From NCBI GenBank assembly GCA_964019165.1, contig OZ025272.1:9821993-9885992 (forward strand): 64,000 nt of DNA, in the 5' to 3' direction. Of the stretch, positions 16,376 to 63,963 are shown in pieces. The notes beneath the pieces were generated by a model. That model did not search any database, was not told the origin of the DNA, and saw only the letters and a list, made by a program, of their open reading frames with translations. The DNA is from Mastigias papua (taxonomy: Eukaryota > Cnidaria > Scyphozoa > Rhizostomeae > Mastigiidae). A program made the translations under genes and the position numbers. Position 1 is the stretch's first letter, and each line of letters opens with the position of its first letter.

Positions 16376-19300
16376 ATGGTATGAATATTTGCAATTGCAA
16401 CAGATTTTGGTGCCTTTAAGCATGATGTTTTTATAAGACAAGATAGATTTCCTCATAAATGGATGTACGTGTAGGAGAAATCTCCTTGCTTTTGGATGTT
16501 TGCCCATTTCCTCTTGAAGCGGAGCATGCACATTGCTTTACACACATCCTTCCGTTTTCTCTGACTTTATTCTTTGTAGCACGCTGGGAGAAATGTCTTC
16601 CCCACAGCACTCTTGACTGCTTCCAACTGTACACGAGCCATAACTTGATTAATAGTCCTTCAGCAATAAGTAGCATTTCATTTCCTACATATGTGTAGCC
16701 CCCCCCCCCGGTCTTTATATCTACCCAGTCTGCATCAGATATTCTTGTCCTGATACTCCTGCACACTGGCTAGGACTTGGGCGGCCAACCAATGGGGCAT
16801 ATCTGGGCGTGGTCTAGTTGCTATGACAACCTTAGTCAGAAATCAACCACACGCGAAACAATATGAAAAGTTTTTGTTATTATCGAAGCACTGTATGCAA
16901 TCTCTCTATTGTATTATAATTGTACTATAATGAATCTTTATTTGTGATGAGGAATTATCATTTTGAGCGAACTTTATGCAGAATAAAACTTTCCCTGAAA
17001 GCATACGGAGTCTACCAAAAGTTACATTGAATATTAAAGATTTAAAGTAAAGAGTAGACATGTGATTAAAACAACACCTTGAAGAGATGATTAGATTTGA
17101 TAAGAAAGAGTGCAAACTAGTTACCATATTAGCCAAGCAGTTTTAGAAGGATGTCACTATAAGCTTCTAAGGCATTAAAATTTATGTAGGTATGAATATA
17201 TAGTATTTTCTTGATTCATCTAAAATACTAAAAAGAGAATACATGTAGCATTTCTGAATTCATTAATTAAATAAAGTATACTATTTGCATATTTGTTTCC
17301 ATACATAGCCTCTTTAATATTACCTACTGAAATATGCTGGTTATAGCAAATGCAGGATATCTGTATATGCCACATCTGTGGCATGACCCCTCAATTCTTC
17401 ATTGGTATACCTCTTTATATGGAGTTGATGTTATGTTCCCAGAACATTAACTTGCATTACCCTGTCATAAGGAGCCCTACCACTCTGGTTTTAGTGATTG
17501 CTTTTTGCATGGATAATAGGTCTATTTTGTCAAAAATCTGAGGTGCATATAACACAATTAAAAATTTTTTTAAAAATAAAGTATTTTTTGATTTATCACA
17601 GCATGGTGTTTTGAAAGTTAAAACAACTGCTCAACAAGAAGCAGAGAAAAGGAAAGAGAGAGAGGAAAAAGCAACAAAATTCAAAGAGCTCAGTAAGCAA
17701 ATATTTGATAAGGTAAATGTATGCCCACCACAGAGTTTGGAATCTAGTGTTTCTATTGCTAGGATTTGACTATGAAAGTGGTAGTGCATTTTGCTTCTGG
17801 CATGCAGGAAGCTTTACTGCATACCTGCAATATGTTGCCCACCTAGTAGCTTTCCTTATTGGATGTGGAAAACCTCTCTAGAGGTTTAGCAGATATGATA
17901 TTAAATACCCATAGGGACATATAGGTGTTTGTAAATAGATCTATAGCGGGAAGTGATTTGGTTATCATTTGTTTGTCAAATTATTTTCAATTTTTCATAT
18001 ATCTTAATAGATTCAGACAAAACTTTCAGAATTCTGCATATAGACACACTTTGATCTCATGAAATGGAATTGGCAACCAAATAAATAAAGTTTATAGATT
18101 TGTACTACTATAAATGAATGGCTGGATAATATGAATGCTTTATGTTCTTAAAACAGAGAAAAAATAAACAACTTGATGATGACCTACTATCTCTCACTGA
18201 GAAGTTGCTGGCATCCAATCCTGATTTTAACACAATTTGGAATATCAGAAAAGAGATACTTCTTAAATTCAAGGAAGAGAGGTGTGCTGTCTTCTTGTAT
18301 TTGTTCTGATGGTGAAGAAGGACTTGGTTTTTGCACCATTTTAGTCCATTGAGTATCATCACTATTTTAAACATCACAACAGCATGTAGCTGAAATAGCA
18401 AGATAATTTCATATGCTAATGGGCACTCTGATTAGTCAATAGGTACTTACTAATTAGGTTGGTCAGTGCAGTGGGTTCAGTTCATTTTGATGTTTAAATT
18501 CTTAACATACAAGTGTGAACTAACATAAATATTTAACTAGCTCAGTATATTTTGATTTCATAACATTTCACTATTGATGCTCTTTCAGTTATAATTTGTA
18601 CTCAAATTTATTCATGGTTAGTAGCAAAGTGCTAGGTAGCAATAACTTTAGTATGATGTTATATATCATCATATTTTGACTCATATAGTTATATAGAAAG
18701 TCTCAAATTTTGTTGAGAGGAAAGACATTTATCAAAGAGTTGGACAGAAATACTGTTTCTATTTGTAGAACAAAGGAAGAGCTCAATGATCTCTATACAC
18801 ATGAGTTGAAATTTCTCCAAAGTTGCTTGCATGTAAATCCCAAATCCTATGGGGTTTGGGAGCATAGAAGGTTTGCACTCAGTAACATGCCTGACCCTGA
18901 CTGGACAAATGACTTAAAACTTTGTAATCAGTTTCTATCATATGATTCACGAAATTGTAAGTATAGTAATGTTTCTATTACATGTGGTTAAAGCATAACT
19001 GCCAGAAGAACACCAATAGCAGCAACAGGTCTTTCAATGAGATGCGCGCAATCGTGCACAAGGGCGCAGGCACGTGCCCAGCTCAGTTCACGCACTCGAC
19101 ATGTCGCTCGCGCCAGCTTTGTCAAAGATGCACATCCAAGTACCAAGGAAAAATCTCACAATTGAATGTTTAGTGTGTGCAAATGATCCCACACGCCTGA
19201 TTGGCAGAGCACTTTAAATTTACTCATTGAAAGGCCTGCAGCAATAGTGCTCTAAATTCTGTATGCTTATGGCATTACTTGGTTGCATTACATGCTTCTT

Positions 19301-22300
19301 AAATTAGAAATTGGTTTAGGACTGCAAGGAAAGAGTCAAGAAACTTTGGAAATTTCTGTGCTATCTTTTACACTTTTGGAAACCCCTTTTCTCCTCCACA
19401 GATATAATAAGTGTCCACTACAGGATGTGTTATGTACTAGGCATTATGGACACTACAAAAGATGATGTTATATATTTTGGCTTCGCCATCACTACAATTT
19501 TCTCAGTACTTTACGAACCTGTTAGGACGCTGTTAGAACTAAAATATGGCTGAAATTTAAGAAATTTTAACTACTAGGCCTTGAGTCAGGTTTATTATAA
19601 AAAATGTGTAGTTGGTAATGACATTGTTCCTTTCTTTTCCCCTAAAATGAAGTTTCTCATAATTGTATATAATCCAATTACTTGCCAAAATTAAAAGTTT
19701 GCATTAGTTGACAAATAACTTTAGAAATTGAGTTGTTCTACTTTTGTAATGATATTGATGGGAGTGATGAGCTTTATCAAAGTCATCTGGGATTCACTCA
19801 GCTGCAAGATTGGACACTTGACCTTTGTCTACATATATATCATGCATGACAGCAAGTGTTTTATCCCAGTTTTTCCACATAGGAGGTAGTTTATATATTT
19901 GTTGCTGGTATTCAATATCTAATCAGCAAAGACAAAATGTCTTGTTTTTATAAGCTGCTGATTCTGTGGCAAGTAATTCATATGATTGCTTTTTGTGATT
20001 TAGTTCATTGCTGGGATTATCGAAGATTTGTTGTCAATAATGCTGAAGTGTCTAGCCAAGATGAATTTAGCTTCACAATGAAGAAAATCTCTGAAAATTT
20101 TTCAAATTACTCAGCCTGGCATTACAGATCAAAATTGTTACCACTTGTTCACCCAGATTCACAAAATAGTAATAAAGTGGATGAAACTGCACTACTAAAG
20201 GGTAAAAAAGTCATGAAGATACATTGCATATTGTTAACTGAAGATCTATAGCCATTTGTTTATTGAATTCCCACTTTTGCCAGCCATTAGCTCTTTTCTT
20301 TAACATCTATTGTATTTCACCACACTGTATATTATTTTTCTGTTACACCATCCCATTGCTGCTCATCTACTTACATTTTCCTGTATTTTGTATACATTTT
20401 CTGTATTTGGTATTTCCAGTTTATATTCTGTATCTCTGTAATGCTGTAATGTGAAAGCTGTAATGCCAACTGTTGTACTCTCAGTTTTTTCATAATGTGC
20501 CATGTCTGTTTATATTGCAGAATTTGAATTGGTGCAGAATGCATTCTTCACAGATCCCAATGATCAAAGTGCATGGTTTTATCAGAGGTGGCTTCTTGGC
20601 CGGGGTATGAGAATATTTTTAATAATGGGTGGAGGAGCCTGTTAGCTAATTCAATGCCTTATACTTATATGTAACATGGATTGGATTGGATCAATTTACC
20701 ACACTAATCATTTCTGAAAGGTGATACAAATTCTCATTAATGGCTCTGTACAAAAATGATTCTGTTCTCACCCATTTTATGGATGATTTCCTAAATGTTA
20801 TCGTTATTTTATTTCTGTGTATTATAGATGAAAGAGATGCAGAATTTCTATATTTTTGTGTAAAACGACTTTGTGATGGTTTTAAACTAATACTCAGTCT
20901 ATCAAAGCAATTAAATGTGAGTACAACAGTAATTACTTTTCAGCTAATTATTCACTATCATACTAAACATTTTGTTTCTTAAATTCATTCTTGATCTGCT
21001 GGATATTCTTGTGAGCATACTTTTGTAAATGATGAGTAGAAATAAATTAAAGAAATTTATGTGTGGTCAAAGTCTTAATTGGTTACTGTAGATTGCAACA
21101 GATGCTCAAACACAGATGCAATTTATTTACTTAAAAAATCTTGGGCAAAATCCTTCAATAAACCAGTACTTGAATGCTCCTTTAGACCTTGAATAGCCAG
21201 TCCTTATAGGAGGCAAACTGATGAAAATTGCAGAAAATTGAGAAACTTAGTGTGTCATGGCACTGTGGTTGACAGACTCATCTTTTCTGATATTTTTGGA
21301 AAGTGTTCTTGTATTGGCACCTTCTATTTTGTTTTTATTTAATCGAATCCTACTGAAATGCTAGGAATATACTATGAGCTAAGATGAGACAGAGTTTGTT
21401 TAATCACTAGTGTTGCAATGTCACAATGCCATCATAGACACATAAGATAGTACCACCCAGTGCAAGTGGGATCATCTTTGGGCATGCAACTTATAATGCA
21501 GCCGTGTTGACTTTGTTATGCTACATCTTTATATGGGTTTGCTAGTGTTGATTTTATCCTTGCTTCACACCACAGATGTCTACCCATTCAAACAGAACAA
21601 GACTTTGTTGAATAGTGATAAGGGTGGACTTTCTAACTGTATCCAATGCTTCAGGAATACAGGCAATATTATCTACATTTCAGTTGCAGAGAAGAGGAAT
21701 TGTAAAAGTACACCTAAATGATGAGGAGATTGAGGATGTACTGTGGACATCCAGTGATGGAACTAATCTCCCATCCTTTGCTTGGATATCCTTTTCACTT
21801 CCTAATAGCCACACGTTGTTGCAGCCCAAACAAGGAAGTTGAAAAACAGGCCATGGAACCGGCTATGGTTTCGGGGATTCTTGTTTGTCTCTTCCTTAAC
21901 TTGTTTTATATACACAAAGTATATTGTAGAAGAGGGGGAGCCCAAGGGACTTCAGCCCCTTTGGAAGATTTCTTGAAAGTGATGGGCTATATAAGCAGCA
22001 AAGATATAATTAGAATTAGAAGGTTTTTCTGTTCACCATGGAATCCGTCTAATTTGAAATTTAGAGTTCACAAGTATATCTTATTAAGCTTATCATTTAC
22101 AGGGCCACATTCTCAGTGTCTTATAAAAGTACGTATATCGAAATCTTAGTTTCCTGCAAAAATACTTTTACAAAAAGAGCCCCCTAGCTATTAATTTACT
22201 TCTACATAACTGGTCTTGGATAGATTTTTGTATGTACTTCTTCGATTATTCCAATCCTTAATTTGATTCCAAATCGCCAAAATAGACAGAATAGTTGAAA

Positions 22301-25300
22301 GAAAGGATTGCAGGATAAAAGTGACACTAGGCGGTTGTAATTCAAAGGAATGCACTCTGTTGGAGGGTAGGATTCGGTTCTCTTCTCTAATCATATTCCA
22401 TCGTCAAATTTATTGAAGAATCATCTTACAGTTGGTTTAATGCTATGTCTAGTATCACTTGAAGATGTAAAGGTGGGCTAATTCAATTTGTTTCCTGCGT
22501 CCTGTCTCTCGTTTTCTGAGGGAACCTTTCAACCGCTATCCATAACGCCTGTAAGACTTTGAGATACATTTTTCCCGTATGAGTAACCGCCATATGCAGT
22601 TAGTATCAGTTTAAAGTTACTTGAAGTTGTGTAGAAAAAGCCCCCACCTAGAATATACCCTTCCCTAGAATAAGCCCTTCCCTAGAATACGCCCCCACCC
22701 ATAGTGTCAAAAATAAATAGGCCCCCATGGCGCTAATTCTAGTTTTACGGTAAAATGTTTTCTTGTACTAAAACTAAAACTTATGCTGTTCCTGTACTTA
22801 TAAGAAATTTTCTTTTCAATCGACTTTAGGATCAGATGAATTCTTATGGCACTGGTCTCAAGCTGAATCTAATCTTATATTCAGGTGGTGTGACCAAAAC
22901 CTATCTGTCTCAATCTGTAGTTATCTTCCGTTGTTTATGACCCTGCTTCCAACGTGTTTGTATTGTAGCTTCAATGCAGACTAGTTGTCCCAAGCTGTAG
23001 CTCCTCTTTGTGTTCATTCCACAGATTCATCGCCAGTCTTTACTGTGCTCCTTGGCAGCGCCAGCTGCGTTTCTTGGCAGCCACGCCCCCTTAAACTCTC
23101 TTTTTCTAGTTCATGATCTAAGGCGATTTGTTTTGATAACCAGACATATTCTATCTAGAGCTGTCACGATATTTCATAATGCAATTATAGTCAAATACTC
23201 TATCTTTTGCCAAGGTCCTACAGACAATTCGTTAGGATTTCATTTAGATTTATAAGTATTAACATTTTAAGGTGCTTTTTTGCCATTATTGTATACTTTC
23301 ATAGTGCTCAAATTGCCATTAATTAGAGTTTCTTTTTATTAATAAAGAGATAATCATACAGCAGCGAAAACAACTGTGCTGCAAAATGAACTGGAATCCT
23401 GCAGAATGCTTCTGGAAGAAGAAACCGAAAACAAATGTAAGTGTTCTTCTGTTTAGTTGTGTTTCTCCTTTGAATGTGCAATTACGCATGGGTAGTAATA
23501 ACTTTTGCCACCCTTAGATTAGAAATCGAAATAGAGAAGGTTCATACCAAGAATTATCTACAATACTCAATTTGTTCTAAATTACTGTGGTGTTCTACAA
23601 CAGTGGTAGGCACTTGACTGTTTATAAGGGGCGGGAAGCAACCATACCACGGAAACCAGGGGGTTAAGTATGCCCTAGAAATTCAACTTTTCTAGAAAAG
23701 TATTGGGGCTATCGCCCCCGATGATCAGTCACTATTCTACCTACAGATGGCTAAGTTCCAAAATGTTTATAACAAGAGATATACTGCAGCACGATGGATA
23801 GGGAGCACCAAGAAAAACATTGAAAACGAAAAAATTAACAGCTATCTCCTGCTCTATTTGTTACATAAATATTCGTCAATAAAGTATATTTGCAGGCCTA
23901 ATGTTTTGTGAAATGTATGCTAGGCTCACACTGTGAGAAATTTGCTGAGCAAGAGTCTTACTACATGCGCCTACTATTAGAAATAAGGTGCACCTACTAT
24001 TAGTAATAAGGCTTTGAGACAGGCAACTTCAGTGATATACAATTTAGCAATACTGACCAAAACCGAAATTCTTTAGTTTTTTTTTACTTATCTAGTGTCA
24101 TGAAAAGATGCTAACAACATTAGAGAAATATTAATAGAATTTTTCATCAATGAATGAAGGGGTCATGCTGACAGTGATATTTCTCATGAGAGCTCTGGAT
24201 CCTGTGGAACACAAAGATGAAACATACGAATTGCTGAATAGATTAATTGACTGTGATAATATGAGAAAGGAGTACTACAAGGATCTGCGTAAGTATCGTA
24301 TTAACTCTGGAATTCTCATTCATGCGTTCTTAACCAGGTCATGTTCATATGTACTCATGCCTGTATGTATGCATTTATGCATTTAAGTGTGTATGCAAGT
24401 ATGTATCCTTACGTATCATTATGTCCATATCGAACCTGGGGCTAAAGTTCAAGTTGAGATTATAATTTAAAGACGATGCATGAAACGTGACATAGCTATA
24501 AACGAAGTGATTTTCTACCATAGGAAGCAGATACAAACTGGAAGATGAATTGGGAAGAAGGAAAAGAGAGAAGGTAATTAGTATATATTTCGTTTGGCCT
24601 ACAACAGATATTCTGTAGATGGAAACAAATGGTAGCAGGTAAAGCTATAGATTGCCCTTTATTATTTTGAGTGTAGTTTAGCTAAATTGGGACCACTAAA
24701 ACTCAGAATTACCACTTCGTTAGTCTCTGAGTTTTTACAGGAATTTTGAGTTAGATCCTCTATGTATAATGTATATATCATATTCACCCTGTGAGTCAGT
24801 GAGCACCCAGTGACAGAATTTCATTAATGAAGAATTGAACGCTGTCGTATTACAGGTCCTTTTATCTGACAATTCTTTTGATTTCTTAATTCATGAAAGC
24901 CTTCTCATTCAAAGGGATAGACCCAATCTCAATTCCCAGCAATCTTCTATTTCTATGGTGTTGTTCTAATTTTCTTGCTTATTCCATGCTTCTTACTCTA
25001 TGGTGTCCTTGTTCTCTCTTGAGATACTAATTTATTTTTCGATTTTTTTCTATTGTTCTCTTTTATAGTCCGCATCGTGCTGTTTACCTTTTCTTATTTT
25101 TGTCCTCTTTAGAGCTCCCTTTACGTTCATCCCCATTTTGTACTTCCTTCCACGTTGGTTGGTACCACGTGTTCATTGATTCATCTTATGATATTTATTT
25201 GCGCCTCTCTTATTATCCTCATACTGAAGATGACTCAAGCATGAGTCGCAACGTTTAAGTCACACCGTTTAAATCACACCGTTTAAGTTACACCGTTTTA

Positions 25301-27255
25301 AGTCACAGCGTTTAGGTAGCTAAGTTGGAATAGTTATATTTTGGAATAGTCTTCATCATGGAATAGTCGAAATACTGGATCAGTCGTCAGTATTACTGAA
25401 ATGAAGAAATATGTGGACTCTTTTCGTAGTCGTTCTGATTTTACAATTTATGAAAAAGCTGCTTTTGCACCTACAACATCAATAGGTCCTTTTCTCTAAT
25501 AAAGCGTCACATGCCCTATGCAAGCATTTGTCAGTGGTTGCCGAGGTTTCACTTTGAAGACACTGCAAAGTATTTCGTAAAAAGCAATCATTAGTTCTGG
25601 TTTTTGGAGTTAGTACTAAGAAACATGGGGAGGGGGGGGGGGAGAATAACTGTTAAGGCTTCTAAATAGAGCACATTCTTTGGTTTTTTTGTTCACCTCA
25701 GCATCTGAGTGTGATCTGCTCCAAAGTCCCATTGCCATATTAAATAACCGTATGTCTCAATCTTTCTTAGGATAGTTTCGAAAATATGGATTTAGAGAAT
25801 ATGGTAATTCTTCATTATTGATAGAGTATAATTAACTATGATTTAAGATGCTGAGCTTGATTCCTCAATTATCATCTTGTTTATAACTTCTTTGAATGCG
25901 ATACATGGTAGTACCAAGTTGAAAAGCTGACAGTCATCAGTTTTGCTTGAGTAGTACTGGTACTGAATTGATAGTAGCTCAGAGTTAGTCAGTATTTTGA
26001 CAAGAAGAACAGCATATCCCTACTGCCAATAAGACATGTGAAACACATGTCTGTGGTCTAATCGAAAGAGATATCAATTTTAGTGCATTTTCATTCTTGC
26101 TGTCGATAAGAAAGTTGAGCTCGAGTTAATTATACAATTTAAGCACCAGAAGGTATTTATTTGAAAGATAGATACCAGCAGCGAAACAATGTCATAATAA
26201 CCTCGGAGTGATCACAGGATAGGTAATTTTGTCTCGAAATCTAGAACTATATGAGCTCAAATTTCTTGGATACAATAAATTATCAAATGGAATCCATATC
26301 AAGCAAGCTACCTGTATGAACTATTATAAGATTATTATAATAGTACTAATTGCATTTTGTATCCACAATAAACTTCATAATGCTCTGAATTAGCTTCAGT
26401 TGTCCGTCACCCTAAATAAAAATAAATTTGTCACATGTCATCCTAAATAGACGAAGTTAATGCACTCTGCTATGACAAGAAAACCGCGTTATCAACCGTA
26501 ACATTTTGTACTCTATGTTAGGAACTTTCAACAATATACCACTGGCAGTATTTGACAGCTTCGAAGACCATAACACTAGCTGGAAACCAGCTCAAAACAT
26601 TTCACGCATTGCATGTGCTACAAAATCTCATTTCATTAAACTTGGATGATAATCAAATAAGCAATCTTGATGGCTTCTCGAAGCTTCCATTGCTTGAAGA
26701 ATTATCCATTAAAAGAAATTGTATCCTTTCGATCCTTTTGTTTTCTTCTAATTAAATCTTCCCTCACTGCTATTTATTGTAATGACATTAAACTTCCCGT
26801 GCCTTTTTGTTTCATTCTATATGGCATTTGATGGTTACTAATGAATTTTGTAACTACCTACAAGATCTATATTCTTTATTTCGAACTTAATATATTCTTT
26901 ATGCTGATAAGATTTGAATTTTATTAATCCAATGAAGCTAAAGTAGGGCTATAGAGGTTACCATCTAATTTTCATTTTGTGACCATTATTCATATTTAAA
27001 TTATACAATCACATTAGGGGGTATCACATACAACCAGTGCGACTAGCAACTTGGTTAGAAATTTTGTACTTGATTACATTCAGTCCTTGACTGTATTCAG
27101 GTATAGAAAGATTGGATGAGATAAAGAAGTTAGAATCATCGGCAATCAAGCATATTTCCTTAGCAGGAAATCCCATTTGTAATTTGGAAATAAACTTAGA
27201 AGAAACTATAAGAGATTTATTACCGGTTCTGCAAACATTTAGTGTGAATGAATGA
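16376..27255 (+). CDS. RABGGTA: Rab geranylgeranyltransferase alpha subunit, complete
   Basis: Alpha subunit of the enzyme that attaches geranylgeranyl groups to C-terminal cysteines of Rab GTPases in the cytosol, with RABGGTB and Rab escort protein. Coding exons: 16376-16378, 17602-17712, 18157-18281, 18769-18956, 20004-20201, 20521-20604, 20828-20916, 21684-21837, 22830-22916, 23362-23436, 24160-24288, 24524-24573, 25771-25803, 26522-26720, 27101-27255. Every phase joins, giving 559 residues (human 567). Five PFTA repeats are clear: [64 protein letters not shown]. An Ig-like insert domain follows ([16 protein letters not shown]), then a C-terminal leucine-rich region ([30 protein letters not shown]). 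Exon 1 carries only the ATG, and exon 13 is a 33-nt microexon. The initiator match MHG-LKVKT supports the start. Confidence 0.96.
19010..19200. other. GC-rich patch in RABGGTA intron
   Basis: A locally GC-rich stretch (GCGCGCAATCGTGCAC, CACTCGACATGTCGCTCG) inside an AT-rich intron (18957-20003). It has no coding resemblance and no ends I can define; possibly a decayed transposon. Confidence 0.35.
22640..22735. repeat. Fragment of the GGGCTTATTCNAGG repeat family
   Basis: Tandem CCTAGAATAAGCCC and CCTAGAATACGCCC motifs: the reverse complement of the GGGGGCTTATTCGAGG motif repeated in the MITE at 54845-55261. Lies in a RABGGTA intron. Confidence 0.6.
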
Positions 27256-29131
27256 TATCTTCCTTAAGAAAATTTAATCGGGAAATAATGACTTGTTTAA
27301 TTATGATGTTTGTATTTTTCAACATCATCTCTGAGCCCTTAAATTCATAATTGATTATAATCTATTTTATAGAGGAAAAAGATTATTTTTATAATCAGAT
27401 GCTAGTAGAGAAGTATCGAAACAGTCATCTGTAAAGAATATGGGACACCTGTATGTAACATACAGATTTCGTGGAAATTCTTTTCTATAGAAGAAGACAA
27501 ACTGTAAGTAAGAAGCGGTTGCGATCACCACTATCGGCCTAACAGATTGCCAGAAAAGGCAAAGGCATTTGGACAATTGTCGATACGCATAGCCGCCATA
27601 TATACAAAGAATCTAATCAAATATATTTTCTCCCATACTAATTGACCAATCATCATGCAAAATGGGCCTAGTCTTAGCTTGCGTAGTCAGAATCCTGCAT
27701 GGTGATTGGCTAATTAGGTTGGGAGAAAATAGACCTGACAAAGCTCACAAACATTTAGCGGCTATACTGTGTTGATATACTAACCACCCGCTATTCAATA
27801 CACGACTGTTTATTTCATGCAAAAAGATATTTTTAGTTGCAGGCACTACGCCTAGAAAAGAAAGACGTATATCGGTGCTTGCAATCTAGAACCTGCATGT
27901 TACGGGAAAATCAAGGAAATTTGCGGCTGTTAATACATAAGCTATGGGCCCTCTGGTTGTTCGCATCGCTCAGTTGCTACCTGTAAATCTAATAGCTCGT
28001 TGATTTGTATCTTTCTAACTTTCATTTTTTGTAATGCAGTTCAATCGGGCCGAAGTTTCTATCTTCAAGCACCTGCAGGTATAGTAAGGCTTTGCGAGGT
28101 AAAGATGGCAACTCTATCTGTCAAAAATCAAATAGCTTCGGGACAATAATAGCTTGCCTATCAAAGATAAATATTGCAGATGAAAAATCTTTGGCGCACG
28201 CTGAACCTCAGATTCACCCTGGATGGACACTACTCTATGTAGCTAAACCTTACTGTTTACATAGCAATTGTAAGTACAAAGCGCCTTTTAGCCTACCTAC
28301 AGTTCCGAGAGAAATCCTGCTTCATTTCGCAGTATGAAAAAGAGCGACAGGCATCTCTTTTTCATAGTCTAGAAATATACTTGTAGCCAAATGAAGAACT
28401 CCAACAGGAGCAAGTGGAAAAAACGGAACAGACAGGGCAACATAATAATAATAATAAATAATAATAATAAAACGAATATTTATACAGGATAAACACTTCA
28501 GCAATTACAATATTGCTGTTGTCACTGTGTGTCCTGTAATTAGCAACAGTAATTAGACCATCTAGTAGCTAACGGTCTAACTGAACAGTCAGAAAACGTA
28601 TGCTTTAGGAAACTAATTGATATTGTAATGGAAAGATGATTTAATCCAATCTGCAATGTGTTGCAAGGATGGATTAGTTCTGAAAAAGGTAACATCAACA
28701 TTCTGAAAGAGATCACAACAACATGAAATGCTGCTTCGAAAAGCTTGCGCACACTAAGAACAGAGTGTGGAGAGACGGGTGATAGCTTGTAGTTCAAGAT
28801 ATATTAATCAGTTCTGTGTACAAATGTCATAAGAACTACCTTCCTTAATTTCTCTTTTAAAGTCTTCAATTATCATATACTAAGGTCTGCTACATCTTCT
28901 AAACGACAAAGACACAAACCAATTTGATATAAGCATAACAACAAGTTGGCTGAAGTGAAATGAATCAAATGTACATTGTCTTGGGACAGACCTAGTTGCC
29001 TAGGCTCCACTAGACTGTAAAAGAACATTTTATTTGAATAAAGCAACTGATAAACCCTAGCCAGGTGTTTCAACTTCCACCATTCAAAAAGGTGATCAAG
29101 TGGTGGTAATTCGTAGCAAATATCAGTCACC
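27256..29131. other. Intergenic region between convergent RABGGTA and the CS-domain gene
   Basis: No supportable gene. The segment near 28170-28230 (GAAAAATC...GGCGCAC-CTGAAC-TCAGATT) resembles about 5513-5560 and is probably a dispersed repeat. A short (AAT)n tract lies at 28441-28470. Minus-strand ORFs at 28540-28797 and 28873-29130 lack family similarity; the latter overlaps the expected 3' UTR of the CS-domain gene. Confidence 0.5.
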
Positions 29132-49192
<20,061 letters not shown>

Positions 49193-50285
49193 GTTACAAA
49201 ATGGCCAGGGAGATCGACTATTATGATTGACTGAATAACTCCTATAATGTGGTGCAAAATACGAAAATGTCTTTAAAACTTAGTTAAAATATTTAAATGA
49301 AAACTTCCGCGCATTTTTCATGCATAAAATTTCTGCACAATAATAGATTAATTTTGAACGACAATAGAACGTTCCATACTATCGTGAATGTCAGGCAAAA
49401 AGTGTTTCAGCAGTTTTCAGCTTTATTTGCATTTAGACAACAAATAATATACCAGAATGTAACAAAAGCTTGCAACACATTTGATTAAATGTTGTCGTTT
49501 CGGACGCATGGACTTTCCAATGATGGACTGTATGGTTAATATTCAAAAGGAATGGACTTTTGAAATCGGTCAGATTGCAAGTTTTTTAAGGTTGATATAA
49601 TGAAAAACAGCTGCGACCAAAGCAACCACCAAGGACTGTATCAGGTTAACCATGCTAGAGTAGAATTGTAAAATCAAAATCGGCAGAGGAGCTGTCTCTT
49701 CATTTTTGCTAATAGACAATCTGACGACACTACCTATCTGGCAAAGTCGACCTCTATATTTGAAGATGGAAAATCACGGGTCAACAGTCATTTGAAATAT
49801 CTGATAATGTCTTTTTCTATTTATGGAATGACACAGGTATATGTCAATAACAATATCAAATTAATGTTGCATGAGGTTGGCGTAAATTCAACGGTTTGGT
49901 CAACAAATGGCTCTGCTGCATAAAGAAAGACCTTCTAGTCAGAAATGAAGAAAGAATATAAGTGCTAGTCATAAAAAAAATCGGCCTAAATGTGGCTGTG
50001 AGAGCCATTTGTTGACCAAATAGTCGTCTGACATTAGTGGAAACGACTTGGAGAAGCTAGTTGTGATCAGAGTTTTAAGCCAATCAAAGATTCGAACGCT
50101 ACGCTAACAACAATTGGCTTGCTGGGTTTTCCTTCTAAATACAATACGCGCAAATGCTGTAGCATAAATTTATCAATCAATTCAAAGCATATCAAATAAT
50201 CTTAGACAAATAAGAGCATAGTTATGTTGCAAATTAGAACCAAAGAAAACAGTTCTTGAATGCATAAATGTTATATTTCACTGTA
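49193..50285. other. Interval between the ARM-like gene and the CS-domain gene
   Basis: Should contain the CS-domain promoter and the ARM-like gene's 3' UTR. No ORF or recognisable element. A short inverted phrase pair around AAATGGCTCTG (about 49906) and AGAGCCATTTG (about 50000) may mark a small decayed MITE. Confidence 0.4.
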
Positions 50286-50505
50286 GCTCGAAAGGCGAAC
50301 CGAAATATATAGTCAGATGCGGATGTCTCATATCACGTGTATCCGCATCTGGCTATATGTTTCAGTTCACCTTTAGGTCACTAGCCGATGCTTAATACTC
50401 TGACGAGTGTCGGACGACGGAAAAAAGCTTTTTGTTACGCATAAAGAATGTTCCCGCTTTTCGTGCTATAGTGAAGTTCTGTGGTACCAACAGACTATTC
50501 ACGGA
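50286..50505. mobile_element. Palindromic MITE copy, partly truncated
   Basis: The centre forms a hairpin: TATAGTCAGATGCGGAT... against ATCCGCATCTGGCTATA. The right arm continues CTCTGACGAGTGTCGGACGA and GCTTTTCGTGCTATAGTGAA; the left arm is shorter. The same family as 52060-52368. Confidence 0.7.
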
Positions 50506-50517
50506 ATAGTTTATTTA

Positions 50518-63963
<13,446 letters not shown>

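Noticed and set aside
28092..28337. 81-codon plus-strand ORF after RABGGTA
   Set aside because: Part of its DNA resembles sequence near 5513-5560, so it is probably a dispersed repeat and not a gene.
28873..29130. 85-codon minus-strand ORF just downstream of the CS-domain stop
   Set aside because: It would need splicing past the TGA at 29132-29134. The acidic tail ends naturally there as in p23, and the ORF has no similarity I recognise.
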